Below, piece after piece: positions 45,733 to 56,731 of a stretch of DNA of 64,000 nt. Numbering within the stretch: the stretch's first letter is position 1; each line of letters begins with the position of its first letter. The notes below the pieces were generated by a model that saw only the letters and a program-made list of their open reading frames with translations, ran no database searches and was not told where the DNA came from. Position numbers and translations under genes: made by a program. This DNA comes from Pseudomonadota bacterium (lineage in GTDB: Bacteria > Desulfobacterota > Syntrophorhabdia > Syntrophorhabdales > Syntrophorhabdaceae): assembly GCA_026388275.1 (NCBI GenBank), contig JAPLKB010000058.1, positions 676 to 64,675 on the forward strand, given 5' to 3'.

Positions 45733-47082
45733 TCAAAACTTTATAATTGTTTTTGCAAAGGAAAGTTTCGAATCGATGGTTTCCTTTTTATCTTCAAGAC
45801 CCTTTTTACCCATAATTGCCTTTGTATAAATCTTTCCCTGTTCTACGCCGGGCTGGTCAAATGGATTGACTTCGTAAAGATATCCGAGATAGGCAATAAC
45901 CATTTCATACAGCATGAAGAGCGCACCCAGATTATACCCGCTGATTTTGTCAATGATGATAATAAGGTTAGGAGTGTTGGATTCAGTGATTGAAAGAGTA
46001 GTCCCGAGGAATTCAGCATAAAAAAGATCACGCAGATTTTTCCCTGCAAGATAATCAATGGATTCGATGTAAGTGAATGAATTAGGAATGGTCCGGTCAT
46101 CATCGGCGCTGTATATGAGGGTGATGAATTTGTCTTTTGGACCGTCAATATACAGTTGGAGCTGTGAATGCTGGTCAGTAACGCCTATGGATTTTAATGG
46201 GGTAGGTCCCTTCATATTTTTTCCGAGACTCTCCCCTTCAAGCTGCCTGAACCAGTCTGCAAAACCGGAAAGTCTTTCACAGTAAGGCATCATAACATGG
46301 ATGTTCTTGCCCTGTTTGTCCATAAGGTAGAGGATACTCGCAAGAATAATAGCCATATTTTCATTGTGAGATTTCTCTTTAATGTGCTGAGCCATATCTT
46401 TGGCTCCTTCCATTATCTCATCGATATCAATGCCCATGACGGCTGCTGGAAATATGCTGACAGGGGTAAGCACGGAAAACCTTCCTCCTACGCCATCAGG
46501 AACGTTCAGGACAGGATAACCTTCTTTATTGGCTATTTCCTTGAGAATCCCCTTCTCTTTGTCGGTTATTACGACTATTCTTTCCTTCGCATTGCCAAGC
46601 AATTCCTTGAAAATCATAAATTGAGATATTGTTTCAGGTGTTTCGCCTGATTTGCTTATTGCTACTAAAAGGGTATCTTCTTTTTCAGGCGTGATGATAT
46701 CGATAATCATATTTATTTTATTGGGATCTATATTGTCGAGTATGAAATACTTCGGTTTATCGCCTCTTGCCGTATCACTAAGATTATGGAAGGGTTTAAG
46801 CAGGGCGTTAAAAATAGTCTCAGTGCCGAGAGAAGAGCCTCCGATGCCGAGAAGAACAATGTTCTTCAGCTTTTTCGTGTTCAGAACTTCGCAAAGTTTC
46901 TTCATTTCAGAAAATTGAAATTTGTTTACAGGCAGGTCCATAAAAGGGTAAGGTTTTGCCCAAAGCTCCCTGTTGTAGTAGTGGAGTTTTTCAGAGATAG
47001 TTGTTATTGAAGAGTTTTCGAGACCTTCTTTATTGACTGCAGTTGAAAGCACATTTGTAATATCAAAAGATATGCTGTTCAT
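45733..47082 (-). CDS. pgi: Glucose-6-phosphate isomerase
   Basis: A 449-residue enzyme interconverting glucose-6-phosphate and fructose-6-phosphate, similar in length to the shorter bacterial form. The sugar-phosphate loops GIGGSSLGTET and VAISKSGETPET and the catalytic Glu region WFRQLEGESLGKN are present. Its ATG overlaps the accA stop (ATGA), placing it at the end of the dnaE-accA-pgi string. Nothing unusual is seen. Confidence 0.96.
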   Translation of the reverse strand: MNSISFDITNVLSTAVNKEGLENSSITTISEKLHYYNRELWAKPYPFMDLPVNKFQFSEMKKLCEVLNTKKLKNIVLLGIGGSSLGTETIFNALLKPFHNLSDTARGDKPKYFILDNIDPNKINMIIDIITPEKEDTLLVAISKSGETPETISQFMIFKELLGNAKERIVVITDKEKGILKEIANKEGYPVLNVPDGVGGRFSVLTPVSIFPAAVMGIDIDEIMEGAKDMAQHIKEKSHNENMAIILASILYLMDKQGKNIHVMMPYCERLSGFADWFRQLEGESLGKNMKGPTPLKSIGVTDQHSQLQLYIDGPKDKFITLIYSADDDRTIPNSFTYIESIDYLAGKNLRDLFYAEFLGTTLSITESNTPNLIIIIDKISGYNLGALFMLYEMVIAYLGYLYEVNPFDQPGVEQGKIYTKAIMGKKGLEDKKETIDSKLSFAKTIIKF

Positions 47083-48038
47083 TTTTCCTCCATGAATACA
47101 CCCATTTTTCTGAATTTATTATATCGCTGTATCCGTAGTTCTTCTTTTGAAATTTCCAGCAATTCTTTTAAATTTTTAGCAAAAACAGTTCTTGTATTAA
47201 AAAAAGTTTCTTCCCAGTTTCTATGGGCGCCGCCAAAAGGTTCATTAATAATATCATCAATAACATCCAGTTTCTTAAGTTCAAAAGCAGTAGGCTTTAA
47301 GGCATCGGCAGCCAAAGCTCCTTTTGTTCCGTCTCTCCAGAGGATAGCTGCACAACCCTCAGGTGATATTACTGAATAGGAAGCGTTTTCGAGCATGAGA
47401 ATCCTGTTGCCTACGCCTATTGCAAGCGCGCCTCCGCTGCCTCCTTCGCCGATTACTATTGAAATTATTGGAACGGAAAGGGAGAACATAAAATAAATAC
47501 TCGATGCAATCGCTTCTGCCTGGCCTCTTTCTTCAGCGCCGATTCCCGGAAAAGCTCCTGGTGTATCGATAAAAGTAATAATAGGCTTTCCAAGTCTGTT
47601 GGCCATATCCATAATTCTCACTGCCTTTCTGTAGCCCTCCGGGTGAGCCATGCCAAAATTTCTGTTGGCCATCTCCCTTGCGTCCTTTCCTTTCTGCTGC
47701 CCCACAACTGCAAGGGAAATATCCTCGTATCTTGCAAAACCGGCCACAATAGCCGGATCATCTCTGAATTTCCTGTCCCCGTGAAGCTCTGTGAAATCTG
47801 TAAAAAGATAGTTAACGTAATCAAGAGTGTGTGGTCTGTTTAAATGCCTCGATATCTGAGACCTTTGCCAATTGCTGAGCTCACCGTATGTCTCCTTTTC
47901 AACCTTGGAAATCTTTTTTGAAAGAGACGTAACCTCTTTTGAGTAGTGAGGGTCGTTTATATCGTAGAATCTTTCAATTTCATTAATCCTTCTCTCCAGG
48001 GGTTCAAGTCTCTTCTCAAAATCAAGATAAAATCTCAT
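47079..48038 (-). CDS. accA: Acetyl-CoA carboxylase carboxyltransferase subunit alpha
   Basis: A 319-residue subunit that, with AccD, transfers carboxyl from biotin to acetyl-CoA for fatty-acid synthesis. Recognised by the N-terminal LEPLERRINEIE helix, LHGDRKFRDDPAIVAG, and the crotonase-type oxyanion regions FIDTPGAFPGIGAEERGQ and GEGGSGGALAIG. It overlaps dnaE by 17 bases and pgi by four. The dnaE-accA order is widely conserved in proteobacteria. Confidence 0.96.
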   Translation of the reverse strand: MRFYLDFEKRLEPLERRINEIERFYDINDPHYSKEVTSLSKKISKVEKETYGELSNWQRSQISRHLNRPHTLDYVNYLFTDFTELHGDRKFRDDPAIVAGFARYEDISLAVVGQQKGKDAREMANRNFGMAHPEGYRKAVRIMDMANRLGKPIITFIDTPGAFPGIGAEERGQAEAIASSIYFMFSLSVPIISIVIGEGGSGGALAIGVGNRILMLENASYSVISPEGCAAILWRDGTKGALAADALKPTAFELKKLDVIDDIINEPFGGAHRNWEETFFNTRTVFAKNLKELLEISKEELRIQRYNKFRKMGVFMEEK

Positions 48039-51000
48039 TTTCCACCTCGAATGTTATACCATCTGTAAAATGTTTATACAAAACAGTCATTTTATTATGG
48101 TCAACACATAAGTCTTGTATGTTTAACAATCGGTTTTCACCGTTCAGTTGTAATTCAATAGATACCTTTGATTTGCCTTTCAGGCCATAAAGAATGTCTT
48201 TCAACAGTTTCAATCCATTCTCTGGAAACAACTCGCAGTTAATTTTAATTTTTACAGCCTTTCCCATATCACGGGTAATATCTTCAAGCAGTGTAATGTT
48301 TTTTACCCTTATTTTAGCGTTTCCTTCTTCGGACTTTTCAACTGTCCCGTTGATTATCAAAGGTTTGTCTTCCTTCAATATATTGGGGCATTTTGAGAGC
48401 AAATCAGGGAAGACGATTGTCTCAACAGTGCCGTTTGTGTCTTCTATTGTGACATAGGCCATTCTATCGCCGCGTCTTGTAACAACCTCCCGATATGCGC
48501 TTACAACGCCTACAATATCCACATCCTCTGTGATATCCATCTCTTTTATGTTTTGTGTATTGTACGGTGTAATCGCACCTATAATATGTTCATACGATTG
48601 CAGGGGATGGCGGCTGAAATAAAAACCGAAGGCTTCTTTTTCCGCCCTCAGCATTTCATCATGGGTAAGTTCCTCCATATCAGGGATGTCAATAACATTG
48701 TTCATGCCGAAGTTATCCCCGAACATATCCATTTGCTGGCGGCCGTTTTTATCTTCCTTTTTTTGAAACCTGTCCAATTTTTCTTTCAGCAAATAAAGAA
48801 TTTGTGATTTCTTCAGGCCCATATTGTCGAAACATCCGGCCTTGGCAAGGCTCTCAAGAACTTTTTTGTTTGATTTTCTTGAATCAACAACACCTAAGAA
48901 TTCTGTAAAAGATTCAAATCTGCCGACTTTACTGCGCTCATTTAGAATATAATCAATGGCAGCGTCTCCGACATTTTTGATCCCCGACAGCCCAAATCTG
49001 ATTTTATTGTTTTCTATGGAAAAAGGTTTTTTGCTTTCATTTATGTCGGGCGGAAGGATCTCTACACCTGATTCCCTGCACTCCTTGATGTATTTAAACA
49101 GTTTATCCGTATCGTTTATCTCAACTGTGAGCATGGCGGTAAGGTAATGGGTATAATAATGGGCTTTTAAATAAGCAGTTTGGTATGAAATCAGACCATA
49201 GGCCGTACTGTGCGACTTGTTGAAACCGTATTCCCCAAACCGTTGGATGACGTCATATGTTTTTGAAGCTATTTTGGTTGGTACTTTATTAGCCTCTGCG
49301 CCCGCAATGAAGCTTCCTTTATATCTTTCGAGCTCTTCAGGGATTTTTTTGCTCATGGCCTTTCTCAAGGCATCGGCATCCTTCAGTGAAAACCCGGAAA
49401 GAGCGCGAGCGATTTTCATTATCTGTTCCTGGTATATAATTACTCCGTATGTATCATGAAGAACTTCTTCGTGCACCGGTGTTTCATATTTTACAAGGGA
49501 AGGGTTATTTTTTCTCTTAATAAATTCATCAACCATTCCGCTTTTTAAAGGACCGGGTCTGTAGAGCGCGATAAGGGGCATGATGTCTTCAAACTTGGAA
49601 GGTTTTAACTTTCCGAGAAGCTCCCTCATTCCCCTGCTTTCAAGCTGAAACACGCCCGATGTATCGCCTGAAGAGAGAAGCTCATATGTTTTCTTGTCGT
49701 CGAGAGGGATATTTGTAATATCTATTTCTATGCCCTTGGATTTCAGCAATTGAAGGACATTATCTATCAGGGTAAGGGTTTCAAGACCAAGAAAGTCTAT
49801 TTTGATAAGACCGATTTTTTCAATAGTTTTCATAGTAAATTGAGTGACGGTCTCACCCTTTTGACCCTTGTAGAGCGGAAGATGTTCGGTGAGCAGTTTA
49901 TTTGAAATCACGATGCCTGCCGCATGGGTTGAGGCATGTCTTGCAAGCCCTTCAAGGACCATGGCATTATCGAGAAGTTCCTTTATGTTGCTGTCTTTTT
50001 CGTATAACTCTTTGAGTTGTGGTTCATCCTCAATAGCGTTTTTAATCTCCTTGCTCATTGCCGGTATGAGTTTGGCAATCTTGTCGACTTCCGCATAGGG
50101 CAGTCCCAGTGCCCTGCCTACGTCCCGGACAGCGGCTTTTGACTGCATTGTTCCAAAGGTAATTATCTGGGCTACATTATCTTTGCCGTATTTTTCCGTT
50201 ACATATCGGATGACTTCTTCTCTTTTATCTTTGCAAAAATCAACGTCGATATCGGGCATACTGATTCTTTCAGGATTTAAAAATCTTTCAAAGATCAGAT
50301 CATATTTTATGGGATCAATATCTGTAATGCCGAGGCAATAGGCTACAAGGCTTCCGGCTGCAGAGCCTCTTCCAGGTCCAACGGGAATGCCGTTTGATTT
50401 TGCATAGTTGATGAAATCAGCAACAATGAGGAAGTATCCTGAGAAACCTGTATTTTTAATGACTCCGAGTTCGTATTCAAGTCTTTTCTTATATTCCTGT
50501 GAAAGTCCTTCAGGAAATGATTCATAGAGTTTCCTGATCTTGGGGATTCTCTGTGTAAGACCAATACGGCAGAGCTCTTCCAGGTATTCATTCAGTTCCA
50601 TTTCCTTTGGCGGTTTAAACTCAGGAAAGTGATATACGCCTGTTTCGATGGTTACATTGCACATTTCGGCAATTTTCATGGTATTCGACAGGGCTTCAGG
50701 GTAGTTTGCAAAGGCCGACTCCATGCGTTCGGAGCCTTTGAAATAAAACTCGTCACTTTTAAAGCTGAGCCTGTCCTTGTCGAGCATTGTTTTGCCTGTC
50801 TGGATGCACAAAAGAAGCTCATGTGCCTTTGCTTCTTCTTTTCTCAGGTAGTGGCAGTCGTTTGTCGCCACATAGGGTATGTTGTAATGCGAAGATAACT
50901 CAACGAGCCTGTTGTTGATGATTTCCTGTTCCTTCAGGCCGTTGTCCTGCAATTCAAAAAAAAGCCTGTCTCCGAAGATCGAGTAATATTCTTCTATAAG

Positions 51001-51471
51001 ATCTTTCAGGTGCCTTTCGTCGCCCTTCAGGATTGCGTTGGGTATTTCGCCTTTAATGCAGGCAGTGAGACATATAAGACCCTCATGATGAGATTTTAAC
51101 AGCTCTTTGTCTATTCTCGGCACATAGTAGAAACCTTCAAGCTGTGCAGAGCTTATCATTTTTATCAGGTTTTTATATCCTGTGTTGTTTTGCGCCAGAA
51201 GAATGATGTGGTAGGCATTGTCCTCGCCCCTGCCTTTTTTATCAAAACGTGATTTTGGGGAGATGTATGCCTCACAGCCGAGGATCGGTTTAATGCCTGC
51301 TTGTTTTGCAGCAAAATAAAAATCGGCAACGCCGAACATATTTCCATGGTCTGTTATGGCGCATGCATGCATTTTATATGTATGGGCAAGATCAAAGAGA
51401 CGGTCGAACCTGATTGCGCCGTCAAGGAGACTGTACTGTGTATGCACATGGAGATGGACAAAGTCTTTCAT
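48022..51471 (-). CDS. dnaE: DNA polymerase III subunit alpha
   Basis: This 1149-residue replicative polymerase has an N-terminal PHP domain (HLHVHTQYSLLDGA, residues 6-19). The polymerase core carries catalytic aspartates in MPDIDVDFCKDKR and GPGRGSAAGSLVAY. A helix-hairpin-helix region follows and an OB-fold lies near residue 985 (VDIVGVVSAYREVVTRRGDRMAYVTIED). Length is typical of DnaE1. It starts the dnaE-accA-pgi string. No frameshift or intein is seen. Confidence 0.97.
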   Translation of the reverse strand: MKDFVHLHVHTQYSLLDGAIRFDRLFDLAHTYKMHACAITDHGNMFGVADFYFAAKQAGIKPILGCEAYISPKSRFDKKGRGEDNAYHIILLAQNNTGYKNLIKMISSAQLEGFYYVPRIDKELLKSHHEGLICLTACIKGEIPNAILKGDERHLKDLIEEYYSIFGDRLFFELQDNGLKEQEIINNRLVELSSHYNIPYVATNDCHYLRKEEAKAHELLLCIQTGKTMLDKDRLSFKSDEFYFKGSERMESAFANYPEALSNTMKIAEMCNVTIETGVYHFPEFKPPKEMELNEYLEELCRIGLTQRIPKIRKLYESFPEGLSQEYKKRLEYELGVIKNTGFSGYFLIVADFINYAKSNGIPVGPGRGSAAGSLVAYCLGITDIDPIKYDLIFERFLNPERISMPDIDVDFCKDKREEVIRYVTEKYGKDNVAQIITFGTMQSKAAVRDVGRALGLPYAEVDKIAKLIPAMSKEIKNAIEDEPQLKELYEKDSNIKELLDNAMVLEGLARHASTHAAGIVISNKLLTEHLPLYKGQKGETVTQFTMKTIEKIGLIKIDFLGLETLTLIDNVLQLLKSKGIEIDITNIPLDDKKTYELLSSGDTSGVFQLESRGMRELLGKLKPSKFEDIMPLIALYRPGPLKSGMVDEFIKRKNNPSLVKYETPVHEEVLHDTYGVIIYQEQIMKIARALSGFSLKDADALRKAMSKKIPEELERYKGSFIAGAEANKVPTKIASKTYDVIQRFGEYGFNKSHSTAYGLISYQTAYLKAHYYTHYLTAMLTVEINDTDKLFKYIKECRESGVEILPPDINESKKPFSIENNKIRFGLSGIKNVGDAAIDYILNERSKVGRFESFTEFLGVVDSRKSNKKVLESLAKAGCFDNMGLKKSQILYLLKEKLDRFQKKEDKNGRQQMDMFGDNFGMNNVIDIPDMEELTHDEMLRAEKEAFGFYFSRHPLQSYEHIIGAITPYNTQNIKEMDITEDVDIVGVVSAYREVVTRRGDRMAYVTIEDTNGTVETIVFPDLLSKCPNILKEDKPLIINGTVEKSEEGNAKIRVKNITLLEDITRDMGKAVKIKINCELFPENGLKLLKDILYGLKGKSKVSIELQLNGENRLLNIQDLCVDHNKMTVLYKHFTDGITFEVENEILS

Positions 51472-51578
51472 TAATTATGACCAATTAAAGTTTTTATGAT
51501 TCATTTCATTTATTTTCATTTATCCTTCTTTGGATTCGCAATTCAAAATTCGCAATTAAAAATTCAAAATTGCTGTTA

Positions 51579-53123
51579 TTATTCCCATTCTATTGTGCTG
51601 GGCGGTTTAGATGATATATCATAGACAACACGGTTAACACCGGGGACCTCGTTTATTATCCTTCTCGCCACCTTGTCAAGTGTTTCATAGGGGATACGAG
51701 CCCAGTCTGCAGTCATTGCGTCTTCGCTCTCAACGCATCTTAAGGCTATAACGTGGGCGTATGTTCTTTCATCGCCCATGACTCCTACTGTTTTTACCGG
51801 TATCAATATGGCAAAAGACTGCCAGATATGGCGGAAATGTACGTCTCTTTCGATATCCTGTCTGATGATATCATCTGCCTCTTTTAAGGTGTGGAGTCTT
51901 TCTTTTGTCACATCCCCGATGATTCTTATAGCAAGGCCCGGTCCGGGGAAAGGTTGTCTGTAGACCACATTATCAGGCAATCCGAGTTCTTTTCCGACTA
52001 TCCTTGTTTCGTCTTTAAAAAGCTCTCTCAACGGTTCCAGGAGTTTAAGCTTCATCTTTTTCGGGAGTCCCCCTACATTATGATGGCTTTTAATTGTTGC
52101 AGACGGACCCTTGAAAGATGTGCTTTCTATTACATCAGGGTATAGCGTGCCCTGTGCAAGATATTTTGCATTGCCGAGCTTTAATGCCTCTTCCTCGAAT
52201 ATTTTGACAAAAAGCCTGCCGATGATTTTTCTCTTCTTTTCAGGGTCTGTTACACCTTTTAAGGCATCAATAAATTTCTCTTCTGCGTCTACATATCTCA
52301 GATTGAGATGGAGCCTGTCCTTAAAAAGATCGAGCACTTCCTGAGCCTCGTTTTTTCTGAGCACACCGTTATTTACAAAAACACAGGTCAGCCTGTCGCC
52401 GATAGCCTTATGAATTAAGGCAGCAACAACCGAAGAATCAACACCGCCGCTGAGACCGCATATGACACTCTCATTACCGACCGCTTTCTGAATCTTTTCT
52501 ATTGAAAGCTCAACAAAAGATTTTGGGGAAAAAAGTCCCTTTGCTTTACAGATATTGTATAAAAAGTTTTTCAGGATGCGTTTTCCCTTTGGTGTGTGGT
52601 GCACTTCAGGATGAAACTGGACTCCGTATATATTCTCATTTTGTTTTTTTATCGCAGCATAAGGTGAATTATCAGATTTGGCAATGGAGATAAAACCTTC
52701 CGGCATTTTAAAAATCCTGTCCTGGTGGCTCATCCATATAATATCGTTATCTTTTATCCCTTTCAGCAGGCCATCGGGTTTTTCAATGAAAATATGTGCC
52801 TTCCCGTACTCCCTCTTTTCCGACTTGTCCACCTCGCCGTTGTATAGTTTTGTGATAAGCTGGAGGCCGTAGCATATCCCCAGTATCGGAATATGTAATC
52901 TAAAAATATCGTTGTCACATATGGGTGCATCGGATTCGGATACGCTTTTAGGGCCGCCTGACAGGATGATACCCCTGGGTTTCAATGTTTTAATAGCATT
53001 AAGATTCATGTTGTATGGATATATTTCGCAATATACGCCAAGCTCCCTGACCTTTCTTGCTATGAGCTGGGTATACTGGGAGCCGAAGTCAAGTATTAAG
53101 ATAATTTCCTTATGATAATCCAT
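51579..53123 (-). CDS. guaA: GMP synthase (glutamine-hydrolysing)
   Basis: A 514-residue enzyme making GMP from XMP. The class I amidotransferase domain (1-190) has the catalytic Cys in GICYGLQ and the His/Glu pair in [10 protein letters not shown]. The ATP-pyrophosphatase domain has the P-loop [16 protein letters not shown], and the dimerisation domain ends [10 protein letters not shown]. It begins six bases after guaB, forming the usual guaB-guaA operon. Confidence 0.97.
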   Translation of the reverse strand: MDYHKEIILILDFGSQYTQLIARKVRELGVYCEIYPYNMNLNAIKTLKPRGIILSGGPKSVSESDAPICDNDIFRLHIPILGICYGLQLITKLYNGEVDKSEKREYGKAHIFIEKPDGLLKGIKDNDIIWMSHQDRIFKMPEGFISIAKSDNSPYAAIKKQNENIYGVQFHPEVHHTPKGKRILKNFLYNICKAKGLFSPKSFVELSIEKIQKAVGNESVICGLSGGVDSSVVAALIHKAIGDRLTCVFVNNGVLRKNEAQEVLDLFKDRLHLNLRYVDAEEKFIDALKGVTDPEKKRKIIGRLFVKIFEEEALKLGNAKYLAQGTLYPDVIESTSFKGPSATIKSHHNVGGLPKKMKLKLLEPLRELFKDETRIVGKELGLPDNVVYRQPFPGPGLAIRIIGDVTKERLHTLKEADDIIRQDIERDVHFRHIWQSFAILIPVKTVGVMGDERTYAHVIALRCVESEDAMTADWARIPYETLDKVARRIINEVPGVNRVVYDISSKPPSTIEWE

Positions 53124-53129
53124 ATTTCC

Positions 53130-54596
53130 TCATTCAATTCTGTAGTTGGGAGCTTCTTTTGTGATAAACACATCGTGAACATGACTTTCTCTTAATCCGG
53201 CAGAGGTTATCCTTATGAATTTGCATCCGGTCCTGAGTTCTTCCAAATTAGTACATCCTGTATATCCCATCCCGGCCTTGAGCCCGCCAACGAGCTGTTG
53301 AATACAGATAGAGAGGGAGCCTCTGTATGGGACTCTGCCCTCTATGCCTTCGGGAATTATTTTGGATTCTATCTCGTCTTCTGCGATGCAATATCTGTCT
53401 CTTGTTTTTCCTTCTTTCATGGCCTCAAGAGATCCCATGCCTCTGTATACCTTATAGGTACGCCCCTGATACAGGACCGTTTCACCGGGAGTCTCATCTG
53501 TTCCTGCGAAAAGATTTCCTATCATTACGGTATTGGCGCCTGACGCAATGGCCTTTGTTATATCGCCGGAAAATTTGATGCCGCCGTCGGCAATAGTCGG
53601 TATCCCGTGTTTTCTTGCTGCCCTTGACACTTCAGCGATGGCTGTAACCTGCGGGACGCCGATGCCTGCAACGATTCTTGTGGTGCATATCGAGCCCGGT
53701 CCGACGCCGATCTTTACACCGTCGCAGCCTGCCTTAATGAGGGCTTCGCATCCTTCTGCCGTTGCTATATTTCCTGCTATGATTTGAACATTTTTAAAGT
53801 TCTTTTTGACATCAATGATTGACTCGATGACATTTCTTGAATGTCCGTGGGCAGTGTCAATGATGATTACATCGCATCCTGCCTTTAAAAGCGCATCAAC
53901 GCGGGCGTCCCGGTCCTTGCTTACGCCTACGGCTGCTCCGGTTCTGAGTCTGCCGAGATTATCCTTGCAGGAATTAGGGAATTTTCTCATCTTTTCAATA
54001 TCTTTTATGGTAATCAATCCTCTAAGGTTGTATTTCTTATCAACTACAAGGAGCTTTTCAATTTTGTGTTTATGAAGGATTTTTTTCGATTCCGAAAGGC
54101 TGATGCCTTCTTCTACAGTGATCAGATTATCCTTTGTCATGACATTTTCTACAGTTTCTTCAAGGTTGGTTTCAAATCTCAGGTCTCTATTGGTTATGAT
54201 GCCGACGAGTTTCTTCCCTACTGTTACCGGAATACCGGATATGCTGTATTTTGACATGAGGTCGAGGACATCTTTAATTTTATTTTTAGGTGATATGGTA
54301 ATGGGATCAACAATCATCCCGCTTTCGGATTTTTTTACCTTTTCTACCTCATGGGCCTGATCTTCAACGCTCATATTCCTATGTATAATGCCTATGCCTC
54401 CCTCCTGTGCAATACAGATGGCTGCTTTTGCATCTGTTACAGTATCCATGGCAGCACTTAAAAGAGGAATATTCAGTTTTATCTCCCTCGTTATATGGGC
54501 TGACACATCTACGCTCTTAGGCATTATTTCACTGTATGACGGCACCAGGAGGATATCGTCAAATGTAAGGCCTTCTTTTATGCTTTTTTCATCCAT
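53130..54596 (-). CDS. guaB: Inosine-5'-monophosphate dehydrogenase
   Basis: A 488-residue TIM-barrel enzyme oxidising IMP to XMP, the committed step to GMP. Two CBS domains (about 95-205) are inserted in the barrel. The catalytic Cys lies in [15 protein letters not shown], followed by the flap region [11 protein letters not shown]. Length is typical of the CBS-containing bacterial enzyme. First gene of guaB-guaA. Confidence 0.97.
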   Translation of the reverse strand: MDEKSIKEGLTFDDILLVPSYSEIMPKSVDVSAHITREIKLNIPLLSAAMDTVTDAKAAICIAQEGGIGIIHRNMSVEDQAHEVEKVKKSESGMIVDPITISPKNKIKDVLDLMSKYSISGIPVTVGKKLVGIITNRDLRFETNLEETVENVMTKDNLITVEEGISLSESKKILHKHKIEKLLVVDKKYNLRGLITIKDIEKMRKFPNSCKDNLGRLRTGAAVGVSKDRDARVDALLKAGCDVIIIDTAHGHSRNVIESIIDVKKNFKNVQIIAGNIATAEGCEALIKAGCDGVKIGVGPGSICTTRIVAGIGVPQVTAIAEVSRAARKHGIPTIADGGIKFSGDITKAIASGANTVMIGNLFAGTDETPGETVLYQGRTYKVYRGMGSLEAMKEGKTRDRYCIAEDEIESKIIPEGIEGRVPYRGSLSICIQQLVGGLKAGMGYTGCTNLEELRTGCKFIRITSAGLRESHVHDVFITKEAPNYRIE

Positions 54597-54788
54597 AACG
54601 ACTCCTTGTTGTAATTGTGTATCAGGTATGCTTCTTTTCTATTAATAGATTCCGGTAGTTTTATCAAATTCATAACTTGTATATTATTTGTATAAACAAA
54701 GAAGATAAACGTTATAGCCTATAAAAGGCTTGCCATTTTTTATTGGTTTAGTATAATGCATAGGGTTAAAATAATCAAAGGGATTTTT

Positions 54789-55754
54789 ATGAACGAGCCT
54801 GCAATCAGTGTAACAGGATTAAATACATCATTTATAACGGATTCTTATATAGTCCGGGCTGTTGAAGGCGTCAGTTTTGACATTATGAAAGGTCAGATAT
54901 TCGGACTGGTAGGAGAGAGCGGGTGTGGAAAAACAATGATATCCCTTTCAATTATGCGTCTTGTGCCTTCTCCGGGAAAGATAACCGAAGGTCAGATTAT
55001 CTTCGAAGGCAGAGACCTTGTTCAATTAACCGGGACTGAGATGGAAAGCATAAGAGGCGACAGGATCGGAATGGTTTTCCAGGAACCCATGACAGCTCTG
55101 AATCCGGTCATAAGGATAGGGGAACAGATAAGCGAAACAATAGTGATACATAAACATGTCCAGATGAATGAAGCAAAAGAACGGTCAATCGATCTTTTAA
55201 AACAGGTCGGTTTCGATGAACCGGAAAAAAGATATATGCAATATCCTCATCAGTTAAGCGGCGGCCAGAGGCAGAGAGTGTTGATTGCCATTGCAATATC
55301 CTGCAACCCCTCTCTGATAATAGCGGATGAGCCGACGACAGCCCTTGATGTTGTCACAGAATCACAGATACTTTTTCTGCTTAAGGAGCTGGTGCGGCAA
55401 TATAATACCTCGATGCTTTTCATAACGCACAATCTCAATATTGTCAGAAAATTATGCAATATAATAAGCATCATGTATGCGGGACGGATACTTGAGCAAA
55501 GCTCTGTTGATGATTTTTTCAAAGAGCCTCTGCATCCTTACAGCAAAGGGTTGTTGAATTCTGTTTTCGGATTTGGAGGCACTGAAAAAAGGTTGACGGC
55601 AATCCCCGGTTTTGTGCCGAAACTGTCGGAAATCCCTGAAGGATGTAAATTCCATCCGAGATGTACATCCGTTATGCCGATATGCAAGGAGAAAGAGCCG
55701 CTGATGATTGAGAAAAGTGAGGGCAGGTGTGTGAGGTGCTTTCTCTATGAGTGA
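54789..55754 (+). CDS. Oligopeptide/dipeptide ABC transporter ATPase (OppD/DppD type)
   Basis: A 321-residue ATPase of the peptide/nickel family. Walker A is GESGCGKT, signature LSGGQRQRVLIAIA, and Walker B LIIADEPTTALD. The C-terminal oligo_HPY region has a cysteine cluster (CKFHPRC, then MPIC and GRCVRC). ATG 54789 follows AAGGGA by about six bases; upstream in-frame ATG 54756 lacks a site. It overlaps its partner ATPase by eight bases. No permease or binding-protein gene adjoins, so the membrane part must be elsewhere or lost. Confidence 0.9.
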   Translation: MNEPAISVTGLNTSFITDSYIVRAVEGVSFDIMKGQIFGLVGESGCGKTMISLSIMRLVPSPGKITEGQIIFEGRDLVQLTGTEMESIRGDRIGMVFQEPMTALNPVIRIGEQISETIVIHKHVQMNEAKERSIDLLKQVGFDEPEKRYMQYPHQLSGGQRQRVLIAIAISCNPSLIIADEPTTALDVVTESQILFLLKELVRQYNTSMLFITHNLNIVRKLCNIISIMYAGRILEQSSVDDFFKEPLHPYSKGLLNSVFGFGGTEKRLTAIPGFVPKLSEIPEGCKFHPRCTSVMPICKEKEPLMIEKSEGRCVRCFLYE

Positions 55755-56688
55755 AGTGCTTTCTGTATCAGAACTGAAAAGGACATATGAAGTCAAAAAA
55801 AGTGCCTTTTCTTACGCAAAGGAAACAATAAAAGCGGTTGACGGCATATCTTTTAGTGTGGATAAGGGGAAAACCCTTGGTGTTGTCGGCGAAAGCGGTT
55901 CAGGAAAAAGCACCCTGGCGCGATGTGTCATGTTCCTTGAAAGACCGGACTCCGGGAATATTGTTTTCCAGGGAAATAACCTTAATGACATCAATGGGCA
56001 TGATTTAAGGAAATTACGAAGAGAAATGCAGATTATATTTCAAGACCCATACTCCTCCCTTAACCCGAGAATGAAGATTTTCGAAACTCTGGCAGAACCT
56101 GTTCTATTCCATAAAGCTGCGCAAAAAGACCATGTCATGGACAGGGTTGAAGAAATACTTGAGATTGTCGGGCTCAGCAACGACTTTCTCAACAAATACC
56201 CCCATGAAATGAGCGGAGGACAGAGACAGAGAGTTGCAATAGGCCGGGCACTCACGACAAATCCCTCATTGATTGTTGCTGATGAGCCTGTATCGTCTCT
56301 CGATGTGTCAATCCAGGCGCAGATAATAAACCTTTTTATGGATATAAAGGAAAAAGCCGGGATAACGATGCTGTTTATATCACACGATTTGAATGTTGTA
56401 AGATTTTTATCAGATGAAATTATTGTCATGTATAAGGGTAGGGTGGTTGAAGCAGGGAAGGGGGATGAAGTATTTTATAACCCACTCCATCCTTATACAA
56501 AAATGCTCATAGATTCCGTAAAGGGTGAGTTTGCAAAAAGGGCAGGGGATGATGGGCAGGCAGCAGGTGGGTGTCCATATTATCCGAGGTGCGAGAGGCG
56601 GCAGAGTGAGGTGTGTTTGGCAGCAGAGCCGGGGTTGGACGCATTCTCCACCAATAATCATGCTGCGGCATGCTTCCTCGTGGAGTGA
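55747..56688 (+). CDS. Oligopeptide/dipeptide ABC transporter ATPase (OppF/DppF type)
   Basis: A 313-residue ATPase. Walker A is GESGSGKST, with Q-loop IIFQDPYSSLNPRM typical of OppF/DppF, signature MSGGQRQRVAIGRA and Walker B LIVADEPVSSLD. The C-terminal cysteine region (GGCPYYPRCERRQSEVC) is present. It is translationally coupled to the OppD-type gene by an eight-base overlap. Together they would energise uptake of peptides or nickel. The pair ends just before a dispersed repeat, which marks the edge of accessory DNA. Confidence 0.9.
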   Translation: MSEVLSVSELKRTYEVKKSAFSYAKETIKAVDGISFSVDKGKTLGVVGESGSGKSTLARCVMFLERPDSGNIVFQGNNLNDINGHDLRKLRREMQIIFQDPYSSLNPRMKIFETLAEPVLFHKAAQKDHVMDRVEEILEIVGLSNDFLNKYPHEMSGGQRQRVAIGRALTTNPSLIVADEPVSSLDVSIQAQIINLFMDIKEKAGITMLFISHDLNVVRFLSDEIIVMYKGRVVEAGKGDEVFYNPLHPYTKMLIDSVKGEFAKRAGDDGQAAGGCPYYPRCERRQSEVCLAAEPGLDAFSTNNHAAACFLVE

Positions 56689-56731
56689 CCGGGCCTTTGC
56701 TATGTGTTATTTCCATGTTTTCTCTTTAGCC

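Noticed and set aside
51480-51578. AT-rich repeated ATTCAAAATT motifs between dnaE and guaA
   Set aside because: Low-complexity AT sequence with no defined unit length or symmetry; nothing functional can be argued.
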